From DASYQD01 sp036005845 (GTDB lineage: Bacteria > Acidobacteriota > Thermoanaerobaculia > Multivoradales > JAIOJS01): 64,000 nt of DNA. This document shows positions 25,861 through 39,600 of this stretch, one piece after another. The stretch is from positions 1 to 64,000 of the forward strand of contig DASYQD010000018.1 in the NCBI GenBank assembly GCA_036005845.1, in the 5' to 3' direction. The notes under the pieces were generated by a model. That model was not told where the DNA came from. It saw only the letters and a list, made by a program, of their open reading frames with translations, and did no database searches. Position 1 is the first letter of the stretch; the number at the start of each line of letters is the position of its first letter. A program made the translations under genes and the position numbers.

Positions 25861-26894
25861 CGGGCGCCTCCTTGCGTGGCTGGAGCGGCGGCCGGCGCTG
25901 CTGCTGCCGCGGCGGGCGCCGGTGCGGCCGGAGCCTGCGGCTGCGCCGCCGGTCCGCCGCCCGCCTCGCCCAGGCTCTTGACGTAGGCGATCAGCTTGAA
26001 GAGGTTCTCCTCGCTGATCTGCCCCTTGTAGGTCGGCATGATCGGCTGGTAGCCGGCGACGACGTCGGCCGGCGGCTCGAGGATCGAGCGCCGCACGTAG
26101 CTGGCGTCGGCGACGATGGTCTGTCCGCTGGCGAGCTGCACCGGCTTGCCGAAGACGCCGCGCAGCGACGGCGCGCGGCCGCCGCCCGCCTCGACGTGGC
26201 AGGTGTTGCAGCCGATGGAGGCGAAGAGGTCGGCGCCCGCCGCGGCCGGCGCCTTGTCGGCCTGCGCGCCGCCGGCGAGCCAGTGCTCGTAGTCCTCGGG
26301 CGTCATCACCGTCACCCAACCCACCATGCCCGAATGCTGCGTGCCGCAGTACTCGGCGCAGAAGAGGTGGTAGGTGCCGGGCTTGGTCGCCTCGAACCAG
26401 AGCGTCGTGTACCGGCCGGGCACCAGGTCCATCTTGGTGCGGAAGGCGGGGATGTAGAGGCTGTGGAGGACGTCCTCCGCGATCATCTCGATCTTGATCG
26501 GCTGCCCGGTGGGCACGTGCAGGGCGTTGATCTCGCGCTGCCCCTCGGGATGCTGGAAGCGCCACATCCACTGCTTGCCGGTGGCGGTGAGCTCGAGCGC
26601 GTTGGCCGGCGGCTCGACCTGCAGGAAGAACACGCGCGCGCCCCAGAAGAAGAGGAAGAGCACGATGCCGAGCGGGATGATCGTCCAGGTCACCTCGAGC
26701 AGCATGGAGGCGTGGAAGCTGCCGCCCACCTCGTCGGCCGAGCGGCGCCGGTAGCGGACGGCGCAGTAGACCACCGAGGCGGCGATGAGCAGCGAGAAGA
26801 AGGCGCTCATCGCCACCAGGAAGACGTAGAGCGCGTCGACCTGGCCGGCCATCGTCGAGGCCGCCTCGGGGAAGAGTGGGAAACCGGAGTGCAT
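25857..26894 (-). CDS. coxB: Cytochrome c oxidase subunit II with fused cytochrome c (caa3 type), cluster 2
   Basis: 345 residues with two TM helices (about 22-44 and 65-86) and a CuA cupredoxin domain carrying CAEYCGTQHSGM, the full CxExCxxxHxxM ligand set. A C-terminal cytochrome c domain follows (about 215-312) with heme site CNTCH and axial Met in PIMPTYKG. The final 30 residues are an Ala/Pro-rich tail. The fused cytochrome lets it accept electrons directly from ACIII. It is located between the Sco gene and coxA. Confidence 0.9.
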   Translation of the reverse strand: MHSGFPLFPEAASTMAGQVDALYVFLVAMSAFFSLLIAASVVYCAVRYRRRSADEVGGSFHASMLLEVTWTIIPLGIVLFLFFWGARVFFLQVEPPANALELTATGKQWMWRFQHPEGQREINALHVPTGQPIKIEMIAEDVLHSLYIPAFRTKMDLVPGRYTTLWFEATKPGTYHLFCAEYCGTQHSGMVGWVTVMTPEDYEHWLAGGAQADKAPAAAGADLFASIGCNTCHVEAGGGRAPSLRGVFGKPVQLASGQTIVADASYVRRSILEPPADVVAGYQPIMPTYKGQISEENLFKLIAYVKSLGEAGGGPAAQPQAPAAPAPAAAAAAPAAAPATQGGAR

Positions 26895-27767
26895 CTAGGT
26901 GGACACCTCGATCCGGGAGGGGCGGTTCATCGCAATGCGGCCGCGGCGCTCCTGCCGCAGCATGAAGGCGATGAAGGCGCCCAGCGCCAGCACGGTGAGC
27001 ACGCCGCCGATGCGCACGAGACGCATCGTCAGCAGCGTGTACTTGCCGGTCATCGCGTCGTAGTGGAAGCAGTAGAGGAGGACCTGGTCGGCGAAGGTGC
27101 CGAGGCGGCCCGCCGAGGCTTCGACCATCGCCAGGCGAAGGTCCTTCGGCGCCGGCTCGGTGGTGTAGAGGTAGCGCGCGATCCTGCCCTGCGGCGTCGC
27201 CATCACCAGCGTCGAGGCGTGCACGAACTGGCCGCCTTCGGCCTTGTAACGGAAGCCGATGGCGCGGGTCATGGCGGCGATCGCGCGCGCGTCGCCGGTC
27301 AGGAAGTGCCAGCCGGCGTCGCCGCCGGCGCGGCCGAAGGTGGCGAGCGCGTCGGCCTTCTTGCGCCGTGCGTCGGCCGCCGTGTCGCGCGGGTCGAAGC
27401 TGAAGACGACGAGCTCGTAGTCGGTCCGCGCGCCGAAGGTGAGCATGCGCAGCGAGCGCGCCAGGCCTTCGAGCGCCAGCGGGCAGAGCATCGGGCAGTT
27501 GTAGTAGACCGGCACCACGATCACCGGCTTCTTGCCGAAGTACTGGCCGAGGCGCACCTCGGCGCCGGTCTCGTCGCGGAGGCGGACGTCGAGCGGGAGC
27601 TGGCCGCCGACGTGGCGGTCGATGCCGACGTCGCGCAACGCCGGCGGCAGCACCGACGCCGCGGGGTCGTCGGCGCGCAGCGGCGCGGGGTTCGCCAGAG
27701 TGAATACCGTCGCGACGGCCGCCGCGAGCGCGCCGAGCGCGACGATGCGTGCGCGCCGCGCGCTCAC
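26895..27767 (-). CDS. SCO1/SenC-family copper chaperone, cluster 2
   Basis: 290 residues from GTG 27767. It has an N-terminal hydrophobic segment or signal (ALGALAAAVATVFTLANPAP), a thioredoxin-like SCO domain with the copper-binding CPMLC and the distal His in FVHASTLVM, and an additional C-terminal TM helix (about 255-277) with a basic tail. Sco proteins deliver copper to the CuA site of subunit II, which is encoded immediately downstream. The C-terminal TM is common in the ACIII-linked subgroup. Confidence 0.85.
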   Translation of the reverse strand: MSARRARIVALGALAAAVATVFTLANPAPLRADDPAASVLPPALRDVGIDRHVGGQLPLDVRLRDETGAEVRLGQYFGKKPVIVVPVYYNCPMLCPLALEGLARSLRMLTFGARTDYELVVFSFDPRDTAADARRKKADALATFGRAGGDAGWHFLTGDARAIAAMTRAIGFRYKAEGGQFVHASTLVMATPQGRIARYLYTTEPAPKDLRLAMVEASAGRLGTFADQVLLYCFHYDAMTGKYTLLTMRLVRIGGVLTVLALGAFIAFMLRQERRGRIAMNRPSRIEVST

Positions 27768-28342
27768 CGGTGCGCCTCCGGTGTCGGGGCAGGAGTGGCG
27801 CTCGTGGTCACGACAGGTGCGGCACCAGCCGCGGCCGGCTCGGCGGTCATCGCCGGCACGGTCGCCCTCGCGGCAGGCGCCGGAGTCGGCGCCGCCGCCC
27901 GCGCCGGCAGCCCGCGCGCCGCCAGGATGTCGATCGCGCGCTCCACCGGGATGTGCGCGACGCCGGCGGCCTGGTCGACCCAGCCGTAGCTCTCCAGCCG
28001 CTCCTTCTCCCCGCGGCGCACGCGTTCGAGCTCGCGCTCGGGCCGCGCCAGCAGCTGCGGCGCCGCCGCCCTGGCCGCCGGCGCGACGAGCGGCTGATTG
28101 GCCGCCGCCGCCTCCGCGCGCCAGCTCACGAAGCCGCGCAGCAGGAAGAAGACGCCGACGCCCGACAGCAGGGCGGTGACGAGCAGCGCGACGCCCATCC
28201 AGATCAGCTGGTGGTACTGGATCTCGCGGTCGAACTCCACCGACTCGTGCGGCGGCTCGTACGGCGCCTCGTGGGCGTGCGCGTAGCCGCCGGCGGGCGC
28301 CAGGCCGGTGCCGTGCGTGCCGGGCGGCCGCGGCTCACTCAT
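27764..28342 (-). CDS. Conserved membrane protein of ACIII clusters
   Basis: 192 residues with one TM helix (about 49-71), a Gly/His/Pro-rich N-terminus and an Ala/Pro-rich C-terminus. The segment ERLESYGWVDQAAGVAHIP followed by VERAIDILAARGLP recurs in proteins encoded between actF and sco/cox genes in ACIII operons. Its role is unknown; an assembly factor or linker protein is possible. It overlaps actF by eight bases and sco by four. Confidence 0.7.
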   Translation of the reverse strand: MSEPRPPGTHGTGLAPAGGYAHAHEAPYEPPHESVEFDREIQYHQLIWMGVALLVTALLSGVGVFFLLRGFVSWRAEAAAANQPLVAPAARAAAPQLLARPERELERVRRGEKERLESYGWVDQAAGVAHIPVERAIDILAARGLPARAAAPTPAPAARATVPAMTAEPAAAGAAPVVTTSATPAPTPEAHR

Positions 28343-29555
28343 GCGCCAGCACCTCCGCCAGGAACGGGTCTTTCACCGGCAGCAGCGACCGCGCGGCGAG
28401 CTGGCCCAGGTAGAACCAGACGAAGATGCCGCCGATGCCGACCAGCGCCGCGAGGTCGATCCACAGCCCGGCCAGCCCGCTGCCGCGATCGCCGGCACCG
28501 TGTCGCACCGCCTGCAGCGTCGGCGCCACGTGCCAGAAGTAGTCGAGCCAGCGCATGAAGAGCATCCAGATCGCCACCTTCACCAGCATCGCGCCGCGGC
28601 GCTTGACGTCGGCCGAGAGCAGGATGAGGAAGGGCAGGAAGAAGTGGCCGATCACCAGCAGGGCCGAGACCAGGCCCCAGCCGCCGTGCGCGCGGCGCAG
28701 GTAGAAGGGGATCTCCTCCGGCAGGTTGCCCGCCCAGATGAGCAGGAACTGCGAGAAGGAGAGGTACGCCCACAGCATGGTGAAGGCGAAGAACAGCTTG
28801 CCGTAGTCGTGGAAGTGCTGCGGCCGCAGCACGCCGGCCATCGGCGCGTGCCGGCGCAGCCAGTTGGCGACCACGACGGCGAAGACGAGGCCCGAGAGGC
28901 CGAGACCGGCGAAGAACCAGAGGCCGAAGAGGCTCGACTGCCAGTGCGGGTCGAGCGACATCAGCCAGTCGATCGAGGCGAAGCTGCCGGTGAGCGCGAG
29001 CAGCAGGAAGCCGGCCGCCGAGATCGCCTGCAAGCGGCGGAAGATCGCCGGGTCGCCGGTTTCGTCCTGGCGGCGCGAGAGCTGCGTCAGCGACCACGCC
29101 AGCGCGATCCAGATCAGGAAGTAGAAGAGAGCGCGGCCGATGAAGAACGGTACGTTGAGGTAAGGCGCCTTCTGCTGCAGCACCTGGTCGTGGCGCACCA
29201 CCTCGTCGCGGCTCCACTCGAAGAGATCGTGCATCCCGAGCAGCACCGGCACGAAGAGCAGCAGCAGCAGCGGCAGCGTGCGCGCGCCGGCTTCGAGCGG
29301 GCGGCGGATCATCAGCCCCCAGGCGCCGCGCGAGAGGTGGTGCAGCATCGCCAGCCCGAGGCAGCCGAGCGCCACGCTCAGCCACAGCACCCAGGCCACC
29401 AGCCAGGACTGGAAAAAGTGCGGCCGGTCGACGACGAAGCCGAGCGCGGCGACGACGAGCCCGACGACGCCGGCGATGAGGAACCGGCCCTGCAGGCCGC
29501 GCAGCTCGGACGGCGGCGCGAAGGAGTCGGCGGTAATCGGCGCGTCGATGGCCAT
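28335..29555 (-). CDS. actF: Alternative complex III subunit F, cluster 2
   Basis: 406 residues with about ten TM helices. ActF signatures include SIDWLMSLDPHWQSSLFGLW, FHDYGKLFFAFTMLWAYLSF and WAGNLPEEIPFYLRRAHGGW. It is the smaller NrfD-like membrane subunit of ACIII, next to quinol subunit ActC in the complex. It starts at ATG 29555, sharing one base with the actE stop. Confidence 0.87.
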   Translation of the reverse strand: MAIDAPITADSFAPPSELRGLQGRFLIAGVVGLVVAALGFVVDRPHFFQSWLVAWVLWLSVALGCLGLAMLHHLSRGAWGLMIRRPLEAGARTLPLLLLLFVPVLLGMHDLFEWSRDEVVRHDQVLQQKAPYLNVPFFIGRALFYFLIWIALAWSLTQLSRRQDETGDPAIFRRLQAISAAGFLLLALTGSFASIDWLMSLDPHWQSSLFGLWFFAGLGLSGLVFAVVVANWLRRHAPMAGVLRPQHFHDYGKLFFAFTMLWAYLSFSQFLLIWAGNLPEEIPFYLRRAHGGWGLVSALLVIGHFFLPFLILLSADVKRRGAMLVKVAIWMLFMRWLDYFWHVAPTLQAVRHGAGDRGSGLAGLWIDLAALVGIGGIFVWFYLGQLAARSLLPVKDPFLAEVLAHE

Positions 29556-30196
29556 CAGTGGTGCTCGCCAGGCTCCTCCGCCTCGGCGGCGGGCGGCGCC
29601 GCGGCGGCGGCAGCGGCCTGGTCCACGCCGGCGCGGTCCGTCGGCTCGAGATCGGCGAGGTGCGCCCGCTGCGAGAGCTGCAGCGCCCGCACGTAGGCGG
29701 CGATCGCCCAGCGGTCCTCGGGCGGGATCGACGGCGCGTAGCTCGGCATGACGCCGAAGCCGTGGGTCATGACGTCGAAGTAGTAGCCCACCGGCGAGTT
29801 GACCAGGCGGTCGTCGTGGAAGGACGGCGGCTGCTTGAAGCCGCGCCGCACCGCCATGCCCTGGCCGTCGCCGAGGCGGCCGTGGCAGGGCGAACAGTAG
29901 ACGTCGAAGCGCTGGTGGCCGCGCTCGAGGAGCTGCCTCGTCGCCGGCATCGGCAGCTCGGCGACGACGTTGCCCGCGGCGTCCTTGCCGGTCGAGAACG
30001 CCACGTCTTCGCCGAGGTGGCCGCGCGCCACCGTGCCTTCGGGGAGCTGGCGCGACGCCATTCCGTCGGCGAAGAACTTCGACGCCTCGAGCGGCTCGTA
30101 GCGCGGCTGGTCGTGCATGTCCTGACGGCAGCCGCCGAGCACGAGCCCGCCGCCGAGCATCAGCGGCGCGACGAAGCGTCTCGCCCTAATACTCAA
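29555..30196 (-). CDS. actE: Alternative complex III subunit E, monoheme cytochrome c lipoprotein
   Basis: 213 residues from TTG 30196, which has CGGAGG nine bases upstream and overlaps the actD stop by 11 bases. A hydrophobic stretch ends in a lipobox LGGC (Cys 23), so the protein is lipid-anchored and faces the periplasm. One heme c site, CSPCH (101-105), and an axial Met in FGVMPSYAPSI are present, followed by the conserved PPEDRWAIAAYVRALQ. It passes electrons from the ActA hemes to an oxidase or soluble cytochrome. The tail is Ala-rich. Confidence 0.85.
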   Translation of the reverse strand: MSIRARRFVAPLMLGGGLVLGGCRQDMHDQPRYEPLEASKFFADGMASRQLPEGTVARGHLGEDVAFSTGKDAAGNVVAELPMPATRQLLERGHQRFDVYCSPCHGRLGDGQGMAVRRGFKQPPSFHDDRLVNSPVGYYFDVMTHGFGVMPSYAPSIPPEDRWAIAAYVRALQLSQRAHLADLEPTDRAGVDQAAAAAAAPPAAEAEEPGEHH

Positions 30197-30730
30197 CTTC
30201 GGAGACCTCCGTCGGCGCCTGCGACTCCAGGAACTGCCGCGTGCCGTCGGCGTGGAAGCGCGCGTCGACCGCCTCGATGCAGAGGAAGTAGCGGTCGCGC
30301 GAAGCGGCGGAGAACCGCGGCAGGTTGAACACCGGATGGTAGGGAGTCGGCAGGCCATTGAGCGCCAGCATGCCCAGCACCGCCGTCAACGACGCGAAGA
30401 GGATCGTCATCTCGAAGGTCACCGGCACGAACGCCGGCCACGACAGCGGCGGCTTGCCGCCGATGTTGAGCGGATAGGCGATGGCGTTGACGTAGACCTG
30501 CAGCCCGAGCCCGGCGAGGCAGCCGGCGACGCCGCCGCCGAGCACCATCAGCGGCAGCTTGCTGTGGTGGTGCCCGAGCGCGTGCACCACCTCCTCGATC
30601 GGGTAGGGCGCGTAGGCGTCCATCTTCCGGTAGCCGGCCTTGCGCGCCTGCTCGGTGGCGGCGATCAGCGCGCCCGGCGTCTCGAACTCCGCCATCAACC
30701 CGTAGAGGCGGCCGCCGCTGTCCTGGCTGC

Positions 30731-30734
<4 letters not shown>
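30186..30734 (-). CDS. actD: Alternative complex III subunit D (DUF3341), cluster 2
   Basis: 182 residues from ATG 30734, overlapping the actC stop by four bases. ActD features: YGLMAEFETPGALIAATEQ, KMDAYAPYPIEEVVHALGH, two TM helices with KPPLSWPAFVPVTFEMTILF, and the C-terminal RDRYFLCIEAVDARFH. It is paralogous to the cluster 1 protein at 19315-19872. Confidence 0.87.
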
Positions 30735-35327
<4,593 letters not shown>

Positions 35328-35331
<4 letters not shown>

Positions 35332-35978
35332 CGGTGGCACACCGAGCAGCTCGTGCGGCTGACGATCTTGTATTCCTTCATCAGCTCTGCGCGCCGCGCC
35401 GCGGAGATCAAAGCCGGGTCCCAGTTGGGGTTGAAGACTTCCTCGCGCGGCCGCACGTACTTCGCCGGGTCGCGATGGCAGCCGACGCACCACTCCATCT
35501 TCAGGCTCGACGCCTTCCAGGTCAGCGGCATGCGGCCGATGTCGCCGTGACAGGTGGTGCAGCCGATGCCCTTGGCGACGTGGATGCTGTGATTGAAGTA
35601 GACGAAGTCGGGCAGGTCATAGACGCGCCGCCAGTGCAGGGGAGTGCCGTCGCGGAAGCTCGCCCGCACCGGCTCGAGGATGGGCGAGTCGGCGAACAGC
35701 ACCGAGTGGCAGCCCATGCAAGTGGCCGTCGGCGGGATGCCGGCGAAGGCGCTCTTCTCGACCGAGGTGTGGCAGTAGCGGCAGTCGAAGCCTTCCTCGC
35801 CGACGTGATGGTCGTGGCTGAACGGCACCGGCTGCTCGATCACCTGCCGCTCGCGCGTCACCGCCGGCGAGCGGTCGATCGCCATCGCCACCCACCCCGC
35901 GAACGCGATGAAGAAGATCAGCCCGAAGATGCTGACCCGCGAGATCGTGTTCGTGCTGGGGTGGAAGATCTGCGCCAT
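35328..35978 (-). CDS. actA: Alternative complex III subunit A, pentaheme cytochrome c
   Basis: 216 residues from ATG 35978 with a GGGAGAG Shine-Dalgarno. An N-terminal TM anchor (about 12-34) is followed by a periplasmic domain with five CxxCH heme sites, starting at Cys 66 (CRYCH), 87 (CMGCH), 140 (CTTCH), 164 (CVGCH) and 211 (CSVCH). Five hemes is the usual ActA complement. It accepts electrons from ActB Fe-S clusters and passes them to ActE. First gene of cluster 2. Confidence 0.92.
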
Positions 35979-36179
35979 CGCTCTCCCTGACTGCTGCCCA
36001 ATCTGCGATGCGCCCCGCGAAACGCGGCGCCCAACATACCAGCACTCACGGCGGCACGTCCCGCCCCTTGTGCGCGGCCGGCACAAGGTATCGCGCGGCT
36101 ATCGCTAGGTCAACACATGCCGCGCGATTGACGGATGCAGCGTCGCCTTGTGATCGATGAGCGGCCGCAGACCGACTGC

Positions 36180-36185
36180 TATGCT
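36180..36185 (+). promoter_or_regulatory. Putative -10 box (TATGCT) for ctaB, near-leaderless
   Basis: TATGCT lies eight bases before ATG 36194, giving a predicted leader of about two bases. A good -35 at standard spacing is not visible. The box is on the opposite strand to actA, in the 215-base divergent region. Confidence 0.35.
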
Positions 36186-36193
36186 CGCCGCCG

Positions 36194-37084
36194 ATGCGCG
36201 AGAGCACGCTCCAGGCGACGGCGGGAGTGCGCCTGCGCGATTTTCTCGGCCTCGCCAAGACGGGCATCACCGCGATGGTGGCGCTCTCGGCGGCGGCGGG
36301 GATGCTGCTCGCGGCCGACGACGGGCCGACCTCGCCGGCGCTGTGGTTCCACACCTTGCTCGGCACGGCACTGGTGGCTGCGGCGGCATCGGCACTCAAC
36401 CAGGTCGTCGAGCGCGACGTCGACGGCTTGATGCGCCGCACAGCGCAGCGGCCGCTGCCGGCGGGGCGGATGCAGGCCGATGCCGCGGTGGCGTTCGCGG
36501 CGCTCCTCGGCGGCGGCGGGCTGCTCGAGCTGGCGCTGGGCGCCAACCTGCTGGCGGCGTCGCTGGCGGCCGCGACGCTGGTCGGTTACGTCGCCGTCTA
36601 CACACCGCTCAAGCGCGTCAGCTCGCTGTCGACCGTCATCGGCGCGATCCCCGGCGCGGTGCCGCCGATGGTCGGCTGGGCAGCGGTGACCGGCACGCTC
36701 GGGCCCGGCGCGTGGGCGCTCTTCGCACTACTCTTCTTCTGGCAGATGCCGCACTTCCTCGCCATCGCCTGGCTCTACCGCTCCGACTACGCTCGCGGCG
36801 GCTTCCCGATGCTGTCAGTGGACGACGAAGGCGGCCTGCGCACGTCGCGGCAAGCGCTTCTGTACTGCGCGGCGCTCGTGCCGGTGAGCCTACTGCCTGC
36901 GGCACTCGGGCTCGCAGGCGCCGTCTACTTCGCCGGCGCGCTCATTGCTGGCGGCTGGTTCCTCGCCGCGAGCGCGGCGTTCGCGCTCGACCGCAGCGCG
37001 CCGGCCGCGAAGCGGCTGATGCTGGTCTCGGTGTTCTACCTGCCGGCGGTGCTTGCCGCGCTGGCGGCCGACCGGCTGATCTGA
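36194..37084 (+). CDS. ctaB: Protoheme IX farnesyltransferase (heme O synthase)
   Basis: 296 residues, UbiA-superfamily prenyltransferase with about nine TM helices. The first Asp-rich motif is NQVVERDVDGLMRRT (residues 69-83, followed by QRPLPAG); the second region YRSDYARGGFPML is the CtaB-specific segment with the conserved Asp and Tyr. It attaches a farnesyl group to heme b to make heme O, the precursor of heme a for both oxidases here. It is divergent from the actA operon. Its 3' end is present a second time, diverged, at 41868-41948. No ctaA (heme A synthase) is in the window. Confidence 0.92.
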   Translation: MRESTLQATAGVRLRDFLGLAKTGITAMVALSAAAGMLLAADDGPTSPALWFHTLLGTALVAAAASALNQVVERDVDGLMRRTAQRPLPAGRMQADAAVAFAALLGGGGLLELALGANLLAASLAAATLVGYVAVYTPLKRVSSLSTVIGAIPGAVPPMVGWAAVTGTLGPGAWALFALLFFWQMPHFLAIAWLYRSDYARGGFPMLSVDDEGGLRTSRQALLYCAALVPVSLLPAALGLAGAVYFAGALIAGGWFLAASAAFALDRSAPAAKRLMLVSVFYLPAVLAALAADRLI

Positions 37085-37248
37085 GCTGATCGCGGCTGCG
37101 CGGTGCTGGGTCGTAATGCCCTCACGAGAGCGTGTTCCCAGAGTGAGGCCCGCCGTGCTGCTCCGTGACGCCGGTCCGGCCCGCTACCAGTGACGGGGCT
37201 TTGCCCAGCAAATCGCTCCTGCCCAAATAATCGGCAGGCTGCCAAAGG

Positions 37249-37473
37249 TCACTTAGCGTCGGGAAGGATGTCCGCCGCGCGGAGCGCTAGCCGGCGCAGC
37301 CATGCGCTCAACTTCAAGCCGTCACGCGCGGCAGCAGCCTCAAGAGCGCGCTTCTGCTCGGCCTGGATGCGCATGCGCACGACGTCATCCTTGAGCGCCT
37401 TGCCGGCCGGCGGGCCGGCCCTCCTCTTCGCCTGGGTCACGGCGTTAGATTGTGGGCGGATGTAGCTACACAT
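37249..37473 (-). CDS. Small ribbon-helix-helix-like protein
   Basis: 74 residues from ATG 37473; the frame is open further upstream to 37566. The C-terminal half (VRMRIQAEQKRALEAAAARD then GLKLSAWLRRLALRAA) has the strand-helix-helix pattern of MetJ/Arc-type antitoxins and plasmid mobilisation proteins. No toxin gene is adjacent. It is the first gene inside the less GC-rich island downstream of ctaB. Confidence 0.5.
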   Translation of the reverse strand: MCSYIRPQSNAVTQAKRRAGPPAGKALKDDVVRMRIQAEQKRALEAAAARDGLKLSAWLRRLALRAADILPDAK

Positions 37474-37558
37474 CAAGTCAGCGTCCGCCAATGGTAGTCG
37501 GGCACCTTGAGGTACTTCCGGAGCGCTCGACGCATGACCTCGCTCTCGCTGAGCAGAG

Positions 37559-37945
37559 TTGGCCATCCAGCGCGATCCCGGCCTGTTCGCCTATTACTAT
37601 CCGCCAAGCGGGGCGGTCTTCGTCAGGTGCGTCCACTGCGCCAAGTGCGGCGAGGAGTCCGCCTTTGGGTTCACCACAGGCGCAGATGACCGTGAGCGAT
37701 TGGCGCGGATCGCCCTGCCGCAGAGCGCCCTAAGCCAGGCTGTCACTTCAAATGACCAGCGCCGCCTTGTGGCGCGGCGCGAAGCCTCAGCGGCCGCTGC
37801 CGCTACCACCGCCCGCATGGCTTGCCCTGCGCCGCCTTCCTCGCCGTGGGCATCTTGTGGCGCCCTGGAGACGAGTGGCACGCAGCGGCGTGCATCTGCT
37901 ATGTCGCGTCGGCTGGTGCCGCGCCAGAAACGGGCGCTATTGCTT
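37559..37945 (+). pseudogene. Cys-rich ORF, probably frameshifted
   Basis: From TTG 37559 the frame encodes RDPGLFAYYYPPSGAVFV then CVHCAKCGEESAFGF, which looks like a genuine zinc-binding N-terminus. After about residue 60 the frame becomes low-complexity Arg/Ala. A different frame (about 37772-37945, ending TAG) then reads HRPHGLPCAAFLAVGILW and EWHAAACICYVASAGA, again protein-like with Cys. A single frameshift near 37770 would join them. No family is recognised. The stretch 37570-37936 holds nothing else I can support. Confidence 0.25.
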
Positions 37946-38176
37946 AGTCGTCGCCGTCAGCTTCTTTGAAGGGAAGAAGTGCCAGAAGACCGGATAAAGA
38001 GTCCCGGTCAAGAAAGACTCCACTAGGGCGATTGGCCATGAACGGCAAAAAAAGATGAGCGCCACGGCGAGGCCCAAGTACACAAATCCTGCCAAAAGAA
38101 CGAGCCACACCTTGGCACCGATGTCGGCAATAATCTTGTAGGCCTTAGCCTGCTCTTCGGTGATGCGCTCGGGCAT
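37937..38176 (-). CDS. Small two-TM membrane protein, island gene
   Basis: 79 residues from ATG 38176 (MPERITEEQ); TTG 38197 would add seven. It has two hydrophobic helices (about 20-45 and 48-68) with FLTGTLYPVFWHFFPSKK between the second helix and the C-terminus. It is the third gene of an apparent minus-strand operon with 38190-38552 and 38518-39375. Unknown function; small membrane proteins of this kind can be effectors or immunity proteins. Confidence 0.55.
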   Translation of the reverse strand: MPERITEEQAKAYKIIADIGAKVWLVLLAGFVYLGLAVALIFFCRSWPIALVESFLTGTLYPVFWHFFPSKKLTATTKQ

Positions 38177-38189
38177 GGCTGTCGGCAGC

Positions 38190-38552
38190 CTAGGCAACGA
38201 CGCTGTAGACTTCGATTACCTGCAACTTGCGCGGATCGAATTGGCACTCCTCGCCTTCAGCCTCGCACACATGACAAACAACGGTTGCGGGCACGCGCTC
38301 GCCCGCCGGCACGTACTCAGCAATGTTCTTGTCGCGAGGGCAGAGATAGCCGTGCCGCTTGGCGAATAGGCCCTCTCTCACGGCGAGTTCGCATAACATA
38401 TGAGCTACACGGTAAGGGACACGAAAGAAGCTGCGGATATTCTCGACGTAGATGTTTTGTGGATCGGTGTTGCGCATTAGCTCGGCACGGCGTGCGAACG
38501 CATCCCCAATCCAGCTCCTATCCATTGCGCCGACGAATCTCTCGAACCACAT
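38190..38552 (-). CDS. Unknown island protein with CHVC motif
   Basis: 120 residues, soluble, starting MWFERFVGAMDRSWIGDAF. A VCHVCEAEGEEC segment (three Cys and a His) and an earlier Cys-Pro (YLCPRDKN) could form a zinc knuckle. The start overlaps the upstream gene by 35 bases, which suggests translational coupling. No family recognised. Confidence 0.55.
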   Translation of the reverse strand: MWFERFVGAMDRSWIGDAFARRAELMRNTDPQNIYVENIRSFFRVPYRVAHMLCELAVREGLFAKRHGYLCPRDKNIAEYVPAGERVPATVVCHVCEAEGEECQFDPRKLQVIEVYSVVA

Positions 38553-39375
38553 AGGCCGCCCCTTGGTCTAAATGGGAAAACGTCCTGAAGCTAACGATGC
38601 CCTTGGTCGGGTCTACTGTGAAGTGATCCAGGCCGATGCTGTCCCCCATCCACTTGAAAGTGGTGGCAAGCAGCGGCTTGTCGCGCAGATCGTCGTATAG
38701 AGATGGATCGTCTCTCTTCACCAAGTAGTTTCCGTCCATCACCTGACGCGTCGTCGCGCGCGCCTTCTTAAACTGCACAGCCGGGGCGTCGATCAAACCT
38801 TCGTCCCAAAGCGCCTTCACTCCCTCGTTCAAGTCCTCGGGATGTACATCGGAAAGGCCGAGAGAATCGAACACAAGGATCTCCACCATCGCTTCGTCTA
38901 GATCCTTGATGCTTCGTATGACTCGACCCGGCTCGTACTGAGCTGCAAGATTCTTCTCCATAATCGTAAAGCGCAGTTCTAAACTGTTCCGACCGCACGT
39001 GACGTGCACGGGCCAGAGATAATCGACGGCCTTCTTCTCTAGTGGATCGGCAAGGTAGACAACGTAGGGAAGGTCCAGCAGATAGAACCAGCTACGGCTC
39101 GTCCTAGCGGGGTCGCTTGCCAGCAACCGACCATCGTCAAGCAACCCCTCAGGCAGATCGCGTACTGTGACGTCCGAACACCTGTGGAGGTGCACATGGT
39201 GCTTTGTCGTGAGATGGTGCGTGATGATAAACGCGTCGACCTCGCCCCCGTCGCGGGAGCCCAGGATTGCTTCGATGACCTGTGCCTTGGTGCCGGTCGG
39301 TAGATCGAAGTACTGCCGCAGCTGTTCAAGGGGATACAGATCTAGTAAGCGAACGGCAAGTGGATTCTGAGCCAC
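38518..39375 (-). CDS. Unknown island protein, first gene of minus-strand operon
   Basis: 285 residues from GTG 39375, chosen because GGAGG precedes it; the frame stays open to 39780, but that part reads as shadow sequence over the divergent promoter. The N-terminus RLLDLYPLEQLRQYFDLP and KAQVIEAILGSRDGGEVDAF suggests an alpha-helical recognition domain. The rest is mixed alpha/beta with HHLTTKHHVHLHR, a striking His-rich stretch, and acidic segments. No recognised motif. It is divergent from the 39601-41356 gene pair. Confidence 0.55.
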   Translation of the reverse strand: MAQNPLAVRLLDLYPLEQLRQYFDLPTGTKAQVIEAILGSRDGGEVDAFIITHHLTTKHHVHLHRCSDVTVRDLPEGLLDDGRLLASDPARTSRSWFYLLDLPYVVYLADPLEKKAVDYLWPVHVTCGRNSLELRFTIMEKNLAAQYEPGRVIRSIKDLDEAMVEILVFDSLGLSDVHPEDLNEGVKALWDEGLIDAPAVQFKKARATTRQVMDGNYLVKRDDPSLYDDLRDKPLLATTFKWMGDSIGLDHFTVDPTKGIVSFRTFSHLDQGAAYVVREIRRRNG

Positions 39376-39565
39376 GCCCCCTCCAGACCTGTTGAACCAG
39401 TGGACTACGGCAGACCATACCGCAGATCGTGACGAGAGGAGCCAGGGCGTCACGGGCGGCCGTGGATGCGCCGGCCGCCAGTCTAGCGCACTCCTCGGCC
39501 AGACCCTGGTCTGCGACCGACCTCCGGACAGGCGGCACATCCCGCAAGCCACGAATCGCCCCGGG

Positions 39566-39594
39566 TTGACTTGTCGAAATGTCGCCAATAAAAT
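39566..39594 (+). promoter_or_regulatory. Strong sigma-70 promoter, leaderless
   Basis: TTGACT (39566-39571), 17-base spacer, TAAAAT (39589-39594). The predicted +1 is base 39601, the A of the ATG of the next gene. It is the best promoter match in the window and probably the control point of the XRE regulator operon. Confidence 0.65.
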
Positions 39595-39600
39595 AGGCCC

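Noticed and set aside
39566..39594. Operator palindrome for the XRE regulator in the -35/-10 spacer
   Set aside because: TTG...CAA ends and a TCGA centre hint at symmetry, but too few positions pair to claim an operator.
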